A DNA stretch of 64,000 nucleotides from Brevibacterium permense (GTDB taxonomy: Bacteria > Actinomycetota > Actinomycetes > Actinomycetales > Brevibacteriaceae), in contig NZ_QYCP01000082.1 of assembly GCF_025506275.1 (NCBI RefSeq), positions 43,939 to 107,938 of the forward strand. The letters run 5' to 3'. The notes below the pieces were generated by a model that worked only from the letters and a program-made list of their open reading frames with translations, was not told the DNA's origin and made no database searches. The position numbers were made by a program, and so were the translations under genes. Below are positions 8,724-17,271 of the stretch, one piece after another; within the stretch, counting starts at the first letter, position 1; each line of letters starts with the position of its first letter.

Positions 8724-9662
8724 CTACGGGCTGAGGTCGAGGACGGTCAGAGACGGGAAGACGGCGAAGATCACGGTGACGGGAAGCACGAATACGACAA
8801 CAGGAATGAGCATCCCGATCTCTTTGCGACCGGACAGTTCCAGCAGCCGTCGTCGAGACTGTTCGCGCACGTCAGCGGCTTGGGAGCGGAGGACTTCGGC
8901 CAGCGGGGTGCCGCGGGTCATCGACACGGCGAGGCCGTCGACGAACTGGACGATCTCGGGGATGGCGATGCGCGTGGCCATCACATCGAGCGCTTCGACC
9001 AACGGTGTGCCCGTGCGGGTGGCGGCCAGGGCCGCGCGGAGTTCGTCGATGAGGTCGCCGGAGCAGGTGCGGCACACGCGTTCGAGAGCCTCCACGATCC
9101 CCTCACCGGCGGTGATGGACAGTGCGAGGAGTTCGGCGACGGTCGGGAATTCGGCGAGCACGCGGGATTCGTGGCGGGCGATCGCTTGGCTGAGCCGCCA
9201 ATCGTTGAAGACGTGCCCGGCGATGCCGCCGCTGAAGACGAGTACGACGGTGACGATGGGGGAGAAACCACGTTGCGCCGACAGGGCACCGGCCAGACCG
9301 CCGGCGACGATCATCCCGACGAGAATGCTCAGCACCTGGCTGATGCGGAAGCGCTCGATCGTGGCATATCCGCCGAGACGGTCGATGCGCAGCCGCAGAG
9401 TCGCATCCGTGGTGATGCGCGACGTCACCCACAGAGTCGAACCGATCAACCAGGACTTCACCAGTCCCCCGAACCCCTCGGTGCGAGGGGTCGGCGGAGC
9501 GTAGATGTCGACCAAGGATTCCTGATCCCGCAGATAGGGAGCGATCCGCGACGACAGAGTCGGTCTGCGCAGCGGCGGGAGGGAGAGGACGAAGACATAC
9601 AGGGCGAAGCCGTTGAAGAGTCCGAGAGCCAGGATCGACAGAGGCTCGCCGAGGAGACTCAT
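8724..9662 (-). CDS. tadC: Tad secretion inner-membrane platform protein TadC (type II secretion F domain)
   Basis: The product is 312 aa. An N-terminal transmembrane segment (ILALGLFNGFALYVFVLSL) precedes a T2SF/GspF domain. Recognisable pieces include ELLALSITAGEGIVEALERV, IVQFVDGLAVSMTRGTPLAEVLRSQAAD and REQSRRRLLELSGRKEIGM, followed by C-terminal hydrophobic segments. TadC with TadB forms the inner-membrane platform that couples the CpaF ATPase to pilus assembly. The ATG at 9662 overlaps the TadB stop by 4 bp, so the pair is translationally coupled. Confidence 0.9.
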   Translation of the reverse strand: MSLLGEPLSILALGLFNGFALYVFVLSLPPLRRPTLSSRIAPYLRDQESLVDIYAPPTPRTEGFGGLVKSWLIGSTLWVTSRITTDATLRLRIDRLGGYATIERFRISQVLSILVGMIVAGGLAGALSAQRGFSPIVTVVLVFSGGIAGHVFNDWRLSQAIARHESRVLAEFPTVAELLALSITAGEGIVEALERVCRTCSGDLIDELRAALAATRTGTPLVEALDVMATRIAIPEIVQFVDGLAVSMTRGTPLAEVLRSQAADVREQSRRRLLELSGRKEIGMLIPVVVFVLPVTVIFAVFPSLTVLDLSP

Positions 9663-10633
9663 GCCGCCGGCCCATCCGCAGCGTCTGTGTCGTCTGCGGA
9701 GAATCCGTTGCTCATGCCGACGCTGCCTGAGAAACGTCGATGGGCGGCGCTGAGTGAGGATCCCTCGATGACTCTGGGTTCGGACGGGAGCCGACCGATG
9801 CGCTTCATCGCCTGATACGCCAGCAGAGAGACGACGAAGCCCGCCGCCAGGAGGACCAGCCCGGTCCGCGAGTTGTACGCCACTGCCGTTTCGGGCCGAG
9901 TCGACAGGAAAGCGAGGACCACCCACGGTGCGGCGACGGCCAATCGGGCGCCGTTGACCGTCCATTGTTGCCGGGCAGAGAGCTCGTTGCGGGTGCGGGC
10001 ATCGTCGCGGACGAACTGAGCCAAGGCTCGGAGCATGGTGCCCAGATCGCTGCCGCCGACCTGCCTGGTGACGCTGAGCGCGACGACGATGCGGTCGGCC
10101 ACAGGGTCGGCGCTGACTTGCCGAAAGCGCTCCAACGCCAATGCGAACGAGCCGCTGGCCCGATACTCCTCGGCGAAGACTTCGAACAGCGGTCGCAGCG
10201 GTTCGGGTCCGCGATGGGCCAGAGAGCTCAGTGCTTCAGGCAGGGACAGACCCGCACGGACACCGGAATTGAGATGGTCTAGAGTCTCTGGCCACAGCTC
10301 CCGCCGCATCACCTGTCGGCTCCGAGCCCGATGCTGCAGCGCCCGATGCGGCAGCCAGGAGGCGAACAGACCGAAGCACTGCGCGATCGCCCACGATCCG
10401 GTGAACACTGTCGCGACGACCGCAACGACACAGAACGCTGCGACGGAGATGAGCAGCAAGTGGGCCGGCCGCAGCCTGGGGAACCCGGCCCCGGTGAGCA
10501 TGTCATCGAGTTCGCGCACCCACCGCGACTGGGTCCGCTTGCCCTGCGGTCGCCGCCACAGCGACATCCAGATGAGGAATAGTCCTGCCCCGAGGCAGGC
10601 ACCGATGAGCAGAGCGGACTGGGAATAGCTCAC
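9659..10633 (-). CDS. tadB: Tad secretion inner-membrane platform protein TadB (type II secretion F domain)
   Basis: The product is 324 aa. It has hydrophobic segments at the N-terminus (ALLIGACLGAGLFLIWMSL) and around residues 60-90. A T2SF domain follows (WPETLDHLNSGVRAGLSLPEAL, VTRQVGGSDLGTMLRALAQF, RNELSARQQWTVNGARLAV), then two C-terminal helices. This is the standard TadB layout. It overlaps cpaF upstream and tadC downstream by 4 bp each, so the three genes form one tightly coupled translational unit. Confidence 0.9.
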   Translation of the reverse strand: MSYSQSALLIGACLGAGLFLIWMSLWRRPQGKRTQSRWVRELDDMLTGAGFPRLRPAHLLLISVAAFCVVAVVATVFTGSWAIAQCFGLFASWLPHRALQHRARSRQVMRRELWPETLDHLNSGVRAGLSLPEALSSLAHRGPEPLRPLFEVFAEEYRASGSFALALERFRQVSADPVADRIVVALSVTRQVGGSDLGTMLRALAQFVRDDARTRNELSARQQWTVNGARLAVAAPWVVLAFLSTRPETAVAYNSRTGLVLLAAGFVVSLLAYQAMKRIGRLPSEPRVIEGSSLSAAHRRFSGSVGMSNGFSADDTDAADGPAA

Positions 10634-11874
10634 GCCGCCTCCAGAATGGCGTGAAGATCGCGGCCGATGGCCGCAAATCGCTCGCCGAGGTGGCCGAACC
10701 CCTGACCGCGAACGAGCTGTCCGCGTGGCGAATGGAAGATCGTGTCGAGTTCGACGACGTCGCCTTCGACTCCGCCTGGCACCGCGCAGATCTCATCGAC
10801 TTGGCGCACTCCGGACGGATCCCTGCGCAGGTGGACGACGACATCGAGGCTGACTGCGACGGTGGGCACGACGAACGCCGAGGAGATGTTCGCCCCGGCC
10901 AGCAGGGGCAGAGTGCAGATCTTCGTGATCGCAGCTCGGGCGGAATTGGCGTGGAGTGTCGACATGCCGGCGAGGCCAGAATTCAACGCGATCAGCATGT
11001 CGAGGCTTTCGGCTTCTCTGACTTCGCCGACGATGATGCGCGTCGGCCGCATCCGCAGCGCCTCTTTGACCAAGGCGCGGAGAGTGACTTCGCCGGTGCC
11101 TTCCAGTGACGGCTGACGGCATTGCATGGGGACCCAGTCGCGGCTGGGCAGGTTGAGTTCGAAGACCTCTTCGCAGGAGATCGTGCGTTCGCGGGCCGGT
11201 ATCGAGCCGGCCAGGGCGTTGAGCATGGTGGTTTTGCCGGCTTGGGTGGCTCCCGAGACGAGGATATTGGCCCCGCAGGTCACGGCCGCATCGAGGAAAT
11301 CGGCGGCCCCGGGAGTCAGGGATCCGTGAGCGACGAGGTTGGCGAGGTTGCGCGGCCGGGCGATGAACTTGCGGATATTCACGGCCGGATGAGTGCGGGT
11401 GATATCGGGCAGCACGACATGCAGCCGAGATCCGTCGGGCAGGATGGCGTCGACAAACGGCTGGGATAGGTCAACGCGGCGGCCTGTGGTGCGCAGCATC
11501 CGCTCGATGAGGTCATCGAGTTCACCGGCGCTGAGCTTCGTCGTTGTCAGCTGGTGGATTCCGTTGACGGCGATGAAGACTTCGCTCGGGGAGTTTACCC
11601 AGATCTCTTCGACGTGCGGATCATCGAAATAGTCCTGCAGGGCACCGAACCCGGAGAGTTGATGATCGATATGTCGGAACGTCGCCTCTTTGTCTTCGAG
11701 CACGGGGAGATCGGCGAGGAGGCTGCGCTCATCGTATTCGGCGATGACGGTGCGGATGAGCTCGCGAGAGCGCTGAATATCGGCGCGGGGGTCCACATCG
11801 AGATCTCTGATCCGTTTGTGAACTTCGCTGGTGATGACTTCGGTGGCTTCCACTCTGAACCCTTGCCTGATCAT
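10630..11874 (-). CDS. cpaF: Tad pilus assembly ATPase CpaF/TadA
   Basis: The product is 414 aa, a full-length GspE/VirB11-type ATPase. The N-terminal domain contains FGALQDYFDDPHVEEIWVNSP. The catalytic core has Walker A GATQAGKTTML near residue 210, an Asp box (ISCEEVFELNL), Walker B RIIVGEVREAE, and a His box region (GLAGMSTLHANSARAA). It powers Tad/Flp pilus extrusion from the cytosolic face of the TadB/TadC platform and is the first gene of the operon. Its first roughly 135 codons and 130 bp of upstream DNA are duplicated at 26908-27443. This copy is intact. The ribosome-binding site is weak (GTGAG). No tadZ/cpaE gene precedes it; the DNA upstream is the island. Confidence 0.95.
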   Translation of the reverse strand: MIRQGFRVEATEVITSEVHKRIRDLDVDPRADIQRSRELIRTVIAEYDERSLLADLPVLEDKEATFRHIDHQLSGFGALQDYFDDPHVEEIWVNSPSEVFIAVNGIHQLTTTKLSAGELDDLIERMLRTTGRRVDLSQPFVDAILPDGSRLHVVLPDITRTHPAVNIRKFIARPRNLANLVAHGSLTPGAADFLDAAVTCGANILVSGATQAGKTTMLNALAGSIPARERTISCEEVFELNLPSRDWVPMQCRQPSLEGTGEVTLRALVKEALRMRPTRIIVGEVREAESLDMLIALNSGLAGMSTLHANSARAAITKICTLPLLAGANISSAFVVPTVAVSLDVVVHLRRDPSGVRQVDEICAVPGGVEGDVVELDTIFHSPRGQLVRGQGFGHLGERFAAIGRDLHAILEAA

Positions 11875-12004
11875 TCAACTCACAGTGTGATTTGCTGTTT
11901 AATCTATCTGTAGTCGAATGAAGAATCTAGTGAAATCCCAAATCTGTGGATAACCGGGAATGAGTTCTGTAAATGCTCATGGTGTAGTTTCACGAATGTC
12001 ATTG
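11469..12004. repeat. Left copy of 536-bp direct repeat (cpaF 5' end plus upstream region)
   Basis: The stretch is repeated at 26908-27443 in the same orientation. I found four differences on direct comparison (near 11487, 11596, 11824 and 11980), so identity is about 99%. It covers the first roughly 135 codons of cpaF and about 130 bp upstream. Beyond 12004 the two copies diverge abruptly. On the left side the intact cpaF continues; the repeat period is 15,439 bp. Confidence 0.97.
11875..12004 (-). promoter_or_regulatory. cpaF upstream region with a consensus-like DnaA box
   Basis: This AT-richer stretch precedes cpaF and should hold the Tad operon promoter, although no clear -35/-10 pair with correct spacing could be fixed by eye. 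TGTGGATAA at 11945-11953 matches the classical DnaA box (TTATCCACA) exactly on the opposite strand. A single box may be chance. The region is duplicated at the right edge of the island (27314-27443). Confidence 0.4.
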
Positions 12005-12577
12005 AGGCGATTCGTCGTTCGCAGTGCCTCACGTCGATATGCCCGCGAAAAGTAGTCGATGCCTCATATAGTTTTGACCGTGAAATCTACCCAGTCTCGA
12101 CCCGTCCGTCCTTGCGGACATCCGGCAGGGCTGATGGGAACGAGGCCAGGTGCAGTTGCTCGGGTCTGCTGAAGGCGGAGTTGACTACGGAGGTTTATGC
12201 CGCCAGGGCGACGGCCTTGCGACGAATAAGCTCGTATTCAACCGGGGTCAACTCAACCTTCAGCAGTCCCGGCCATGACCTGCTCGGCTCTGCGTGCGGC
12301 TCCTTCGCCGATGGATTCACCAAGCCACTTGGTGACATTATCGGTATCGACGCCGATTTCATTGTCGAGGATGCCAGCGGCTACTGCTGAGCTTGCCGGG
12401 CCGATTACGGACCGGTCACCGTAGACGGATTGCCGGGTGTAGTCCATTTTGGTTTGCTGGAGCACTAGCCAAACGAGGTGTTCCTCGATTTGGCTGGAGC
12501 CTGTCTGCTCGGTGTATAACGCTCGAACGGGGAGCTGGAAAAGCAGTGGCGCAACATCTCTGCGAGCAGGAGGTCTC
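12005..12577. other. Island left end, no convincing gene
   Basis: There are 573 bp between the left repeat and a small ORF. Short open frames exist on both strands, but none has a ribosome-binding site plus family motifs. The minus strand from about 12260 to 12190 reads as the end of a protein (VELTPVEYELIRRK then stop), which could be a decayed coding fragment. I cannot assign it. Confidence 0.5.
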
Positions 12578-12826
12578 ATGGACAAGTCGGAGCTCACTGA
12601 GTTGGGATACGACACGAATGATCTGGACTCCGGGATTGACTACGTGCCGGACTTCGATGCTGTTGGGGACGAAGTTGTCGCGGACTTCGTTGGAAGAGCG
12701 CAGCTCCAAGCGCCTGAACTCAATGCTGTGGGCGGTGTGAACGCATTGGGTGGATCTCGCGAGCGCCGTGATGAGATCAATCTTGCTTTGGACGATGGTG
12801 TCGACCTGATGGCGGCCGTTGAATAA
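12578..12826 (+). CDS. Hypothetical small acidic protein
   Basis: This is an 82-aa ORF whose ATG at 12578 is preceded by a strong AGGAGG six nt upstream. The product is very acidic, with an Asp-rich N-terminal half (ELTELGYDTNDLDSGIDY) and a C-terminus rich in Asp/Glu and Leu/Val. No signal peptide, membrane helix or known motif was seen. A 194-codon open frame runs antisense across the same DNA, so coding strand is not certain; the ribosome-binding site favours this reading. Function unknown. Confidence 0.4.
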   Translation: MDKSELTELGYDTNDLDSGIDYVPDFDAVGDEVVADFVGRAQLQAPELNAVGGVNALGGSRERRDEINLALDDGVDLMAAVE

Positions 12827-13445
12827 TTTGGCGACGGTGAGCAGAAGATGCGAGTTCGTCAGCTCATCAGTTCCGGGCAGATTAACAGTCGATAACGGTA
12901 TCCGTTCGCCGGTAGGGCTCGGTATCAGAGCGGTTGATGATCGGTCGTGGCTGACTTGCATGTCTTGGCCTACAGTTGGGCCCACGATTGAAATCCTCAT
13001 CGGCCGCTGACCATGGTTCAGAGACCAATGTCCTCAGTCCGGCCGCCGAGAATGACGCTCTAGGGGAGTGGTTGATGCGAAGAACTTGAATGCGTCTTCT
13101 TGGTCCAGGTCGACATTTCGGGACCGCTGTCTGACGGATATTCATGCGATCGTTCTTCGTTCGGATCCCTTGAGGAAACGGCGTCTGTTTCATCTCCCTA
13201 CGCCTGGCCCGCGTCAGCTGCAGGGTTCTGACCACTAAGCCCTGGTACTAGCAGCACGAGAGATTGCACATGCCTAATCGAATGTTCGCCGCCGAGGCGA
13301 CGGTACGGTGTTAAACAGCGAGTAGATGGATGCGCAGAGGGAGAAGTGGACCCCCGTCTAGTCGGATCGGGGCTCGTCCTCATGGGCCGCGATCTAGCGG
13401 TGACGTCCTGCCTCACACTGCCCGCGAGCTCGAAAGAATATGCCG
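12827..13445. other. Non-coding or unassigned stretch in island
   Basis: About 620 bp lie between the small acidic ORF and lsr2. I see no open frame with a supported start, no repeat and no tRNA-like structure. It presumably includes the lsr2 promoter. Confidence 0.5.
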
Positions 13446-13787
13446 ATGGCGAGAAAACTCATTGAGCACATCTACGACGACCTCGACGGCACACTTATTT
13501 CCGACCCCAGTGAGGGGCGAACCGTCACTTTCGCGATCGATAGAACCAGCTATGCGATCGACCTCACTACTGCTCACGCCGAGGAGTTAGAAGAGAACCT
13601 GCGACCGTTCACCAGGGTGGCCAGAGCGGTCAGGAGCTCCCAGACCAAGAGTCGCATCCGTGACTCTTGGCAAGGACGAGGCGATCTCGAGGGGATTCGG
13701 AAGTGGGCTCGAGACAACGACTACGGCATCTACACTCGTGGCCGTATCCCAACGTATGTCGTCGAAGCCTACGACAACGCTCATTAA
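13446..13787 (+). CDS. lsr2: Lsr2-family nucleoid-associated protein (island paralogue)
   Basis: The product is 113 aa, the usual Lsr2 length. The N-terminal dimerisation domain begins MARKLIEHIYDDLDGT and continues VTFAIDRTSYAIDLT. The C-terminal DNA-binding domain has IRKWARDNDYGIYTRGRIP, including the AT-hook-like RGR that inserts in the minor groove of AT-rich DNA, and ends VVEAYDNAH. Lsr2 is the actinobacterial H-NS analogue, a bridging silencer of AT-rich foreign DNA. The start at 13446 (ATGGCGAGAAAA) matches the family; an in-frame ATG two codons earlier is the alternative. Island location suggests a horizontally acquired paralogue that may silence or shape island genes; that role is inferred. 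Confidence 0.92.
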   Translation: MARKLIEHIYDDLDGTLISDPSEGRTVTFAIDRTSYAIDLTTAHAEELEENLRPFTRVARAVRSSQTKSRIRDSWQGRGDLEGIRKWARDNDYGIYTRGRIPTYVVEAYDNAH

Positions 13788-13847
13788 CGCGAGTCCCGCG
13801 CCAAAGCCCAGCAAGCTCGCCGGGTCCACAGCACGCCGATAGGCGAC

Positions 13848-14618
13848 TCATGCAGAGGTGGTTTTTCGGTTGTAGAGGACGATCGCGAGGGCATAGGCGA
13901 CGACGAGGATGCCGATGAGCCAGATCAGAGCGATCCAGATGTCACTGCCGATGGATTGCTGGGCAAAGAGCGCGCGGATGGTATCGACGATTGAAGTCAC
14001 CGGTTGGTTCTCAGCGAACCAGGCGATGGGTCCGGGCATCGTCGCGATCGGCACGAAGGCTGAGCTGATGAACGGGAGGAAGATCAGCGGGTAGCTCAAC
14101 GCGCTGGCACCATCGACGGTCTTCGCTGCCAACCCGGCGATGATCGCCACCCACGTCAGGGTAAGCGTGGAGAGCAAGAGAACGCCGACGATTACGATCC
14201 AGGATCCGGGTGACGCGCTAGTCCTGAAGCCCAGAATCAGCGCGACGCTGATGACGATGCCGACCGATACCATGTTCGACGCCAAAGAGGTCAGTGCATG
14301 CCCCCAAAGAACGCTGGACCTGGCGATCGGCATCGACTGGAAGCGATCGACGATGCCGCTTTGCAGGTCGAGGAAGAGGCGGTACGCGGTGTATGAGATA
14401 CCTGAAGCAATGGTGATCAGGAGGATTCCGGGTAAAAGGTAGTTGATGTAAGACTGCCCGTCGCCGGTGTCGATCGCGCCACCGAAGACATAGGTGAATA
14501 GAAGCATCAGTGCGATCGGGATGACGGCGGTGGTGATAATGGTATCCGGGCTGCGGAGGATATGGCGCAGCGATCGTCCAGTGAGGACACAGGTGTCAGC
14601 TAGTACGTGGCTGGTCAT
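13848..14618 (-). CDS. ABC-2 type transporter permease
   Basis: The product is 256 aa with about six hydrophobic segments (first TAVIPIALMLLFTYVFGG, last IALIWLIGILVVAYALAIVL). It has the DrrB/ABC-2 membrane pattern, including GIVDRFQSMPIARSSVLWG and a conserved GPIAWFAENQPVTSIVDTIRAL motif near the C-terminus. It forms the membrane part of an efflux pump with the ATPase encoded upstream. ATG 14618 was chosen because GGAAGG lies about 9 nt before it; an earlier in-frame start at 14648 lacks that. It overlaps the ATPase gene by 23 bp. Confidence 0.9.
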   Translation of the reverse strand: MTSHVLADTCVLTGRSLRHILRSPDTIITTAVIPIALMLLFTYVFGGAIDTGDGQSYINYLLPGILLITIASGISYTAYRLFLDLQSGIVDRFQSMPIARSSVLWGHALTSLASNMVSVGIVISVALILGFRTSASPGSWIVIVGVLLLSTLTLTWVAIIAGLAAKTVDGASALSYPLIFLPFISSAFVPIATMPGPIAWFAENQPVTSIVDTIRALFAQQSIGSDIWIALIWLIGILVVAYALAIVLYNRKTTSA

Positions 14619-15453
14619 CGGAATTCCTTCCGGCCCGAGTCGCTTCAACGGTTGATCCGAGCGTGGTGTCAGGGCTAGCGGTCTCGTCGACGAGAGCGAG
14701 GAACACGTCCTCCAACGAGGGTTGTTTCTCGACGTACTCGACTTTCACTGGCGGGAGGAGCTTCTTGAGTTCGGTCAGAGTGCCGTTCTGGATGATCCTG
14801 CCGCGGTGCAAGATTGCGATCCGGTCGGCGAGCTGTTCGGCCTCATCGAGAGTCTGGGTCGTCAGCAGCACGGTGGTGCCGTCGTCGGCGAGGCGACGGA
14901 CGGTCTGCCAGACATCCTGGCGGGACTGCGGGTCCAGACCGGTGGTCGGCTCGTCGAGGAAAACTACCGGTGGGTTACCGATGAGGCTCATCGCGACGTC
15001 GAGTCGGCGTCGCATCCCGCCGGAATAGGTTCCCGCCCGTCTGAGACCCGCGGCGCTCAGACCGAATCGAGCAAGCATGACGTCAGCGATCTGACCGGGA
15101 TTCTTCAGGTGTCGCAATCTGGCGACGAGGACGAGGTTCTCTCGACCGGTGAGCACCTCGTCGACGGCTGCGAATTGCCCGGTCAAACTGATCGATTCCC
15201 GCACCCGCGCCGGGTCGCCAGCGACGTCGAAGCCTTGAATGGTCGCGGTACCGGCGTCGGCGTTGAGCAGCGTCGACAGTATTCGTACTAGCGTTGTCTT
15301 GCCCGCGCCATTGGAGCCGAGCAGGGCAAAGATGCTGCCATGCTCGACCTCTAAATCGACTCCTCGAAGCACAGGCAGATCCTTGAAAGCCTTCTCTATA
15401 CCGCTGACCCGAATCGCCGGTGGTCTTTGTGGGCTTTCTGAACTAGTCGTCAT
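14596..15453 (-). CDS. ABC transporter ATP-binding protein, DrrA-like
   Basis: The product is 285 aa. Visible motifs are Walker A LLGSNGAGKTTLVRIL near residue 42, the Q-loop region SLTGQFAAVDEVLTGRENL, signature TYSGGMRRRLDVAMSL, Walker B PPVVFLDEPTTGLDP, and the switch region TTVLLTTQTLDEAEQL. The C-terminal extension (VEYVEKQPSLEDVFLALV) is typical of DrrA-type drug and antibiotic exporters. It is translationally coupled to the DUF1048 gene upstream (4-bp overlap) and to the permease downstream. Substrate unknown. Confidence 0.93.
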   Translation of the reverse strand: MTTSSESPQRPPAIRVSGIEKAFKDLPVLRGVDLEVEHGSIFALLGSNGAGKTTLVRILSTLLNADAGTATIQGFDVAGDPARVRESISLTGQFAAVDEVLTGRENLVLVARLRHLKNPGQIADVMLARFGLSAAGLRRAGTYSGGMRRRLDVAMSLIGNPPVVFLDEPTTGLDPQSRQDVWQTVRRLADDGTTVLLTTQTLDEAEQLADRIAILHRGRIIQNGTLTELKKLLPPVKVEYVEKQPSLEDVFLALVDETASPDTTLGSTVEATRAGRNSDDQPRTS

Positions 15454-15818
15454 GGGGATCCCTGTTCCCTCCCCGCCTGGTCAATCGAGTCAGCGAGCCG
15501 ACGCTGTTCCTTTGCTATCCACCCGGCAAGCCCGTAATTGCTCTTGAAAGTGTCGACGAACTCTGCCGGGTCGTCGCCGACGATCTCACGGATCGGTGTG
15601 GCGTCGACCGCGGCTCGTTCGAAGAGGTCAGCGAGGTCTTCGACCATGTGCACCAAGTGATCGCCATCGGCTGGGCCGGTGACGATGAGGTATCGCTCGA
15701 TGCCTTCGACAGTCGTGCGGTAGGCCGGTGGCAACTGCTGGATGCGCGCTTTGTAGGCGCGCCAGCGCTTCTTGTCCTCGAGTGAGCCGGTGATCATCTC
15801 GATCCATCGTGCTGCCAT
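15450..15818 (-). CDS. DUF1048 family protein
   Basis: The product is 122 aa, starting MAARWIEMITGSLEDKKRWRAY at the ATG at 15818, preceded by AAGGAGA. The helical sequence (LPPAYRTTVEGIERYLIVTG, then LVHMVEDLADLFERAA) is the DUF1048 pattern. These small proteins are usually encoded between a PadR regulator and an ABC exporter, exactly as here. The biochemical role is not known. The upstream frame extension into padR is rejected because it lacks homology and overlaps padR. Confidence 0.85.
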   Translation of the reverse strand: MAARWIEMITGSLEDKKRWRAYKARIQQLPPAYRTTVEGIERYLIVTGPADGDHLVHMVEDLADLFERAAVDATPIREIVGDDPAEFVDTFKSNYGLAGWIAKEQRRLADSIDQAGREQGSP

Positions 15819-15820
15819 GA

Positions 15821-16171
15821 TTATTCTCCTTGTCTCTGAGGGGGACTGACCTGTGTACGGAGCTGTTCGATTCGCTCGGCGAGGAAACTCCACGTTCTCC
15901 AGAAGTCGTTCAAGTGCTCCTGGCCCCGGGCGTTCAATGAATAGACCTTCCGGGGCGGACCTTTATCTGAGGGCACCTTTTCCACGTCAACCAGACCTCG
16001 CTGTTCGATCCGGACCAGCAGGGCGTAGACGGTGCCCTCGGCAATGTCATCAAATCCTTGGTCGCGCAGCCACGCCGTGATCTCGTATCCATACGCTGAC
16101 CGTCCAGCCAGGATCGCCAGCACAATGCCCTCCAGAGTGCCTTTGAGCATTTCTGTTGCCTGTTTGCCCAC
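15821..16171 (-). CDS. PadR-family transcriptional regulator
   Basis: The product is 116 aa, starting at GTG 16171 behind GAGGATG. It has the PadR winged-helix: KGTLEGIVLAILAGRSAYGYEITAWL, then DIAEGTVYALLVRIEQRGLV and the wing VPSDKGPPRKVYSLNARGQEHL. A dimerising C-terminal helix follows. PadR repressors usually silence the adjacent efflux operon until a ligand binds. It is the first gene of padR-DUF1048-ABC-ABC, and an imperfect palindrome just upstream (16196-16220) is a likely autoregulatory operator. Confidence 0.92.
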   Translation of the reverse strand: MGKQATEMLKGTLEGIVLAILAGRSAYGYEITAWLRDQGFDDIAEGTVYALLVRIEQRGLVDVEKVPSDKGPPRKVYSLNARGQEHLNDFWRTWSFLAERIEQLRTQVSPPQRQGE

Positions 16172-16195
16172 CGGATCATCCTCTACTCAGTAACA

Positions 16196-16220
16196 ATGAC
16201 TACCAGTAGATAGTAATCAT
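16196..16220. promoter_or_regulatory. Probable PadR operator (imperfect palindrome)
   Basis: The outer 10-bp arms ATGACTACCA and TAGTAATCAT are inverted repeats matching at 8 of 10 positions, with a 5-bp centre. The site lies 25-49 bp upstream of the padR start. PadR sites are typically ATG-type dyads overlapping their own promoter. Assignment is by position and symmetry. Confidence 0.5.
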
Positions 16221-16809
16221 GGGTACCGGTAATTGGCAACATTGAGTAGAAGGAATTCGGGAGACTATGTCAAGCCCGGGTTTCGTAGAGGCTTCTTTTC
16301 TTGGATTCCTAAGCAGCCGCAGGTTCTGTCGCGGACTGGTTGATCCATTCGGAACGGACCTCGACGGGCGGTCGATAGTTAATCGCTGAATGCAACCTGG
16401 ACTGGTTGTACCAAGCCACCCATTTCGATGTCTCAGCCTTCACCTCGATCAACCCCGACCATGCCTTCCGGCCGATAAGCTCTGCCTTGTAGACCGAGTT
16501 CAGTGCCTCGGCCATGGCATTGTCGTACGCGTCCCCACCCGACCCCACCGACGCCACGACCTCGGACTCCGCCAGAGTCTCGCCATAGTGAATCCACCGG
16601 AATTGCACCCCACGATCCGAGTGATGCACCAACCCGGAGACGTCTTCACCGGCCCGGTATTTCGCAGCCAGAGCCATCGTCAGAGCGTCCCGGGACAGGG
16701 ACTTCCGCATATGGTTCGTCACCTGCCAACCGACGATCTCTCGGTGGAAGACATCGAGGATGAACGTCGTATACACCCACCCAGCAGACGTCGGAACATA
16801 GGAGGGAGC

Positions 16810-16829
16810 ACCTCCCGCTTGCGGGGAAT
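16810..16829 (-). repeat. 20-bp palindromic micro-insertion, copy 1
   Basis: ACCTCCCGCTTGCGGGGAAT has a CCCGC/GCGGG hairpin core. It interrupts the transposase frame between LWVV and YVPTSAG. Copy 2 (17251-17271) is the reverse complement with one extra G. Confidence 0.8.
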
Positions 16830-17250
16830 GCCCACGACCCACAAACAATTCGGTGCCGGTGCCGCGAACTCACGCTCGACAAGATCATCCGGACACTCGT
16901 CAGCCCTAGCCGCAGCCGTCTTCGGACGCTTACTCCTGCGTCGAATACCGTCGATGCCCAACTGGCGCATCAACCGCTCTACCGTGCAACGGGCCACCGG
17001 GCCGAACTGATCGGCGTACCCACGGTTGATCGCCTTCCCCATCAACCACTGCCCGTGACAGGAGTAGTTCGCCTCATAGACATCCTGGATCACCACCATC
17101 AGCGCCTGGTCCCGACGGGCCCGGGCTGATGATTGACGCAACTTGTACGCGTACTACGAGCTCACAGCAATCCGTGCCGCAGTCCCGGACAGGGAGCGCA
17201 CGATTGGCTCGACTCCGAACTCGTGACGGTTGTCATCGATGACGGCGACG

Positions 17251-17271
17251 ATTCCCCCGCAAGCGGGAGGT
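17251..17271 (+). repeat. 21-bp palindromic micro-insertion, copy 2
   Basis: This is the inverted counterpart of 16810-16829, with the same CCCGCAAGCGGG core. It sits between the AELDRP-encoding stretch and the IVAVIDDN-encoding stretch of the transposase. Confidence 0.8.

Noticed and set aside
12190..12615. Coding relics on the minus strand (for example a frame ending VELTPVEYELIRRK)
   Set aside because: Amino-acid order looks protein-like and resembles the end of a transposase or enzyme, but I could not identify a family or a start, so it is mentioned only in the gap entry.
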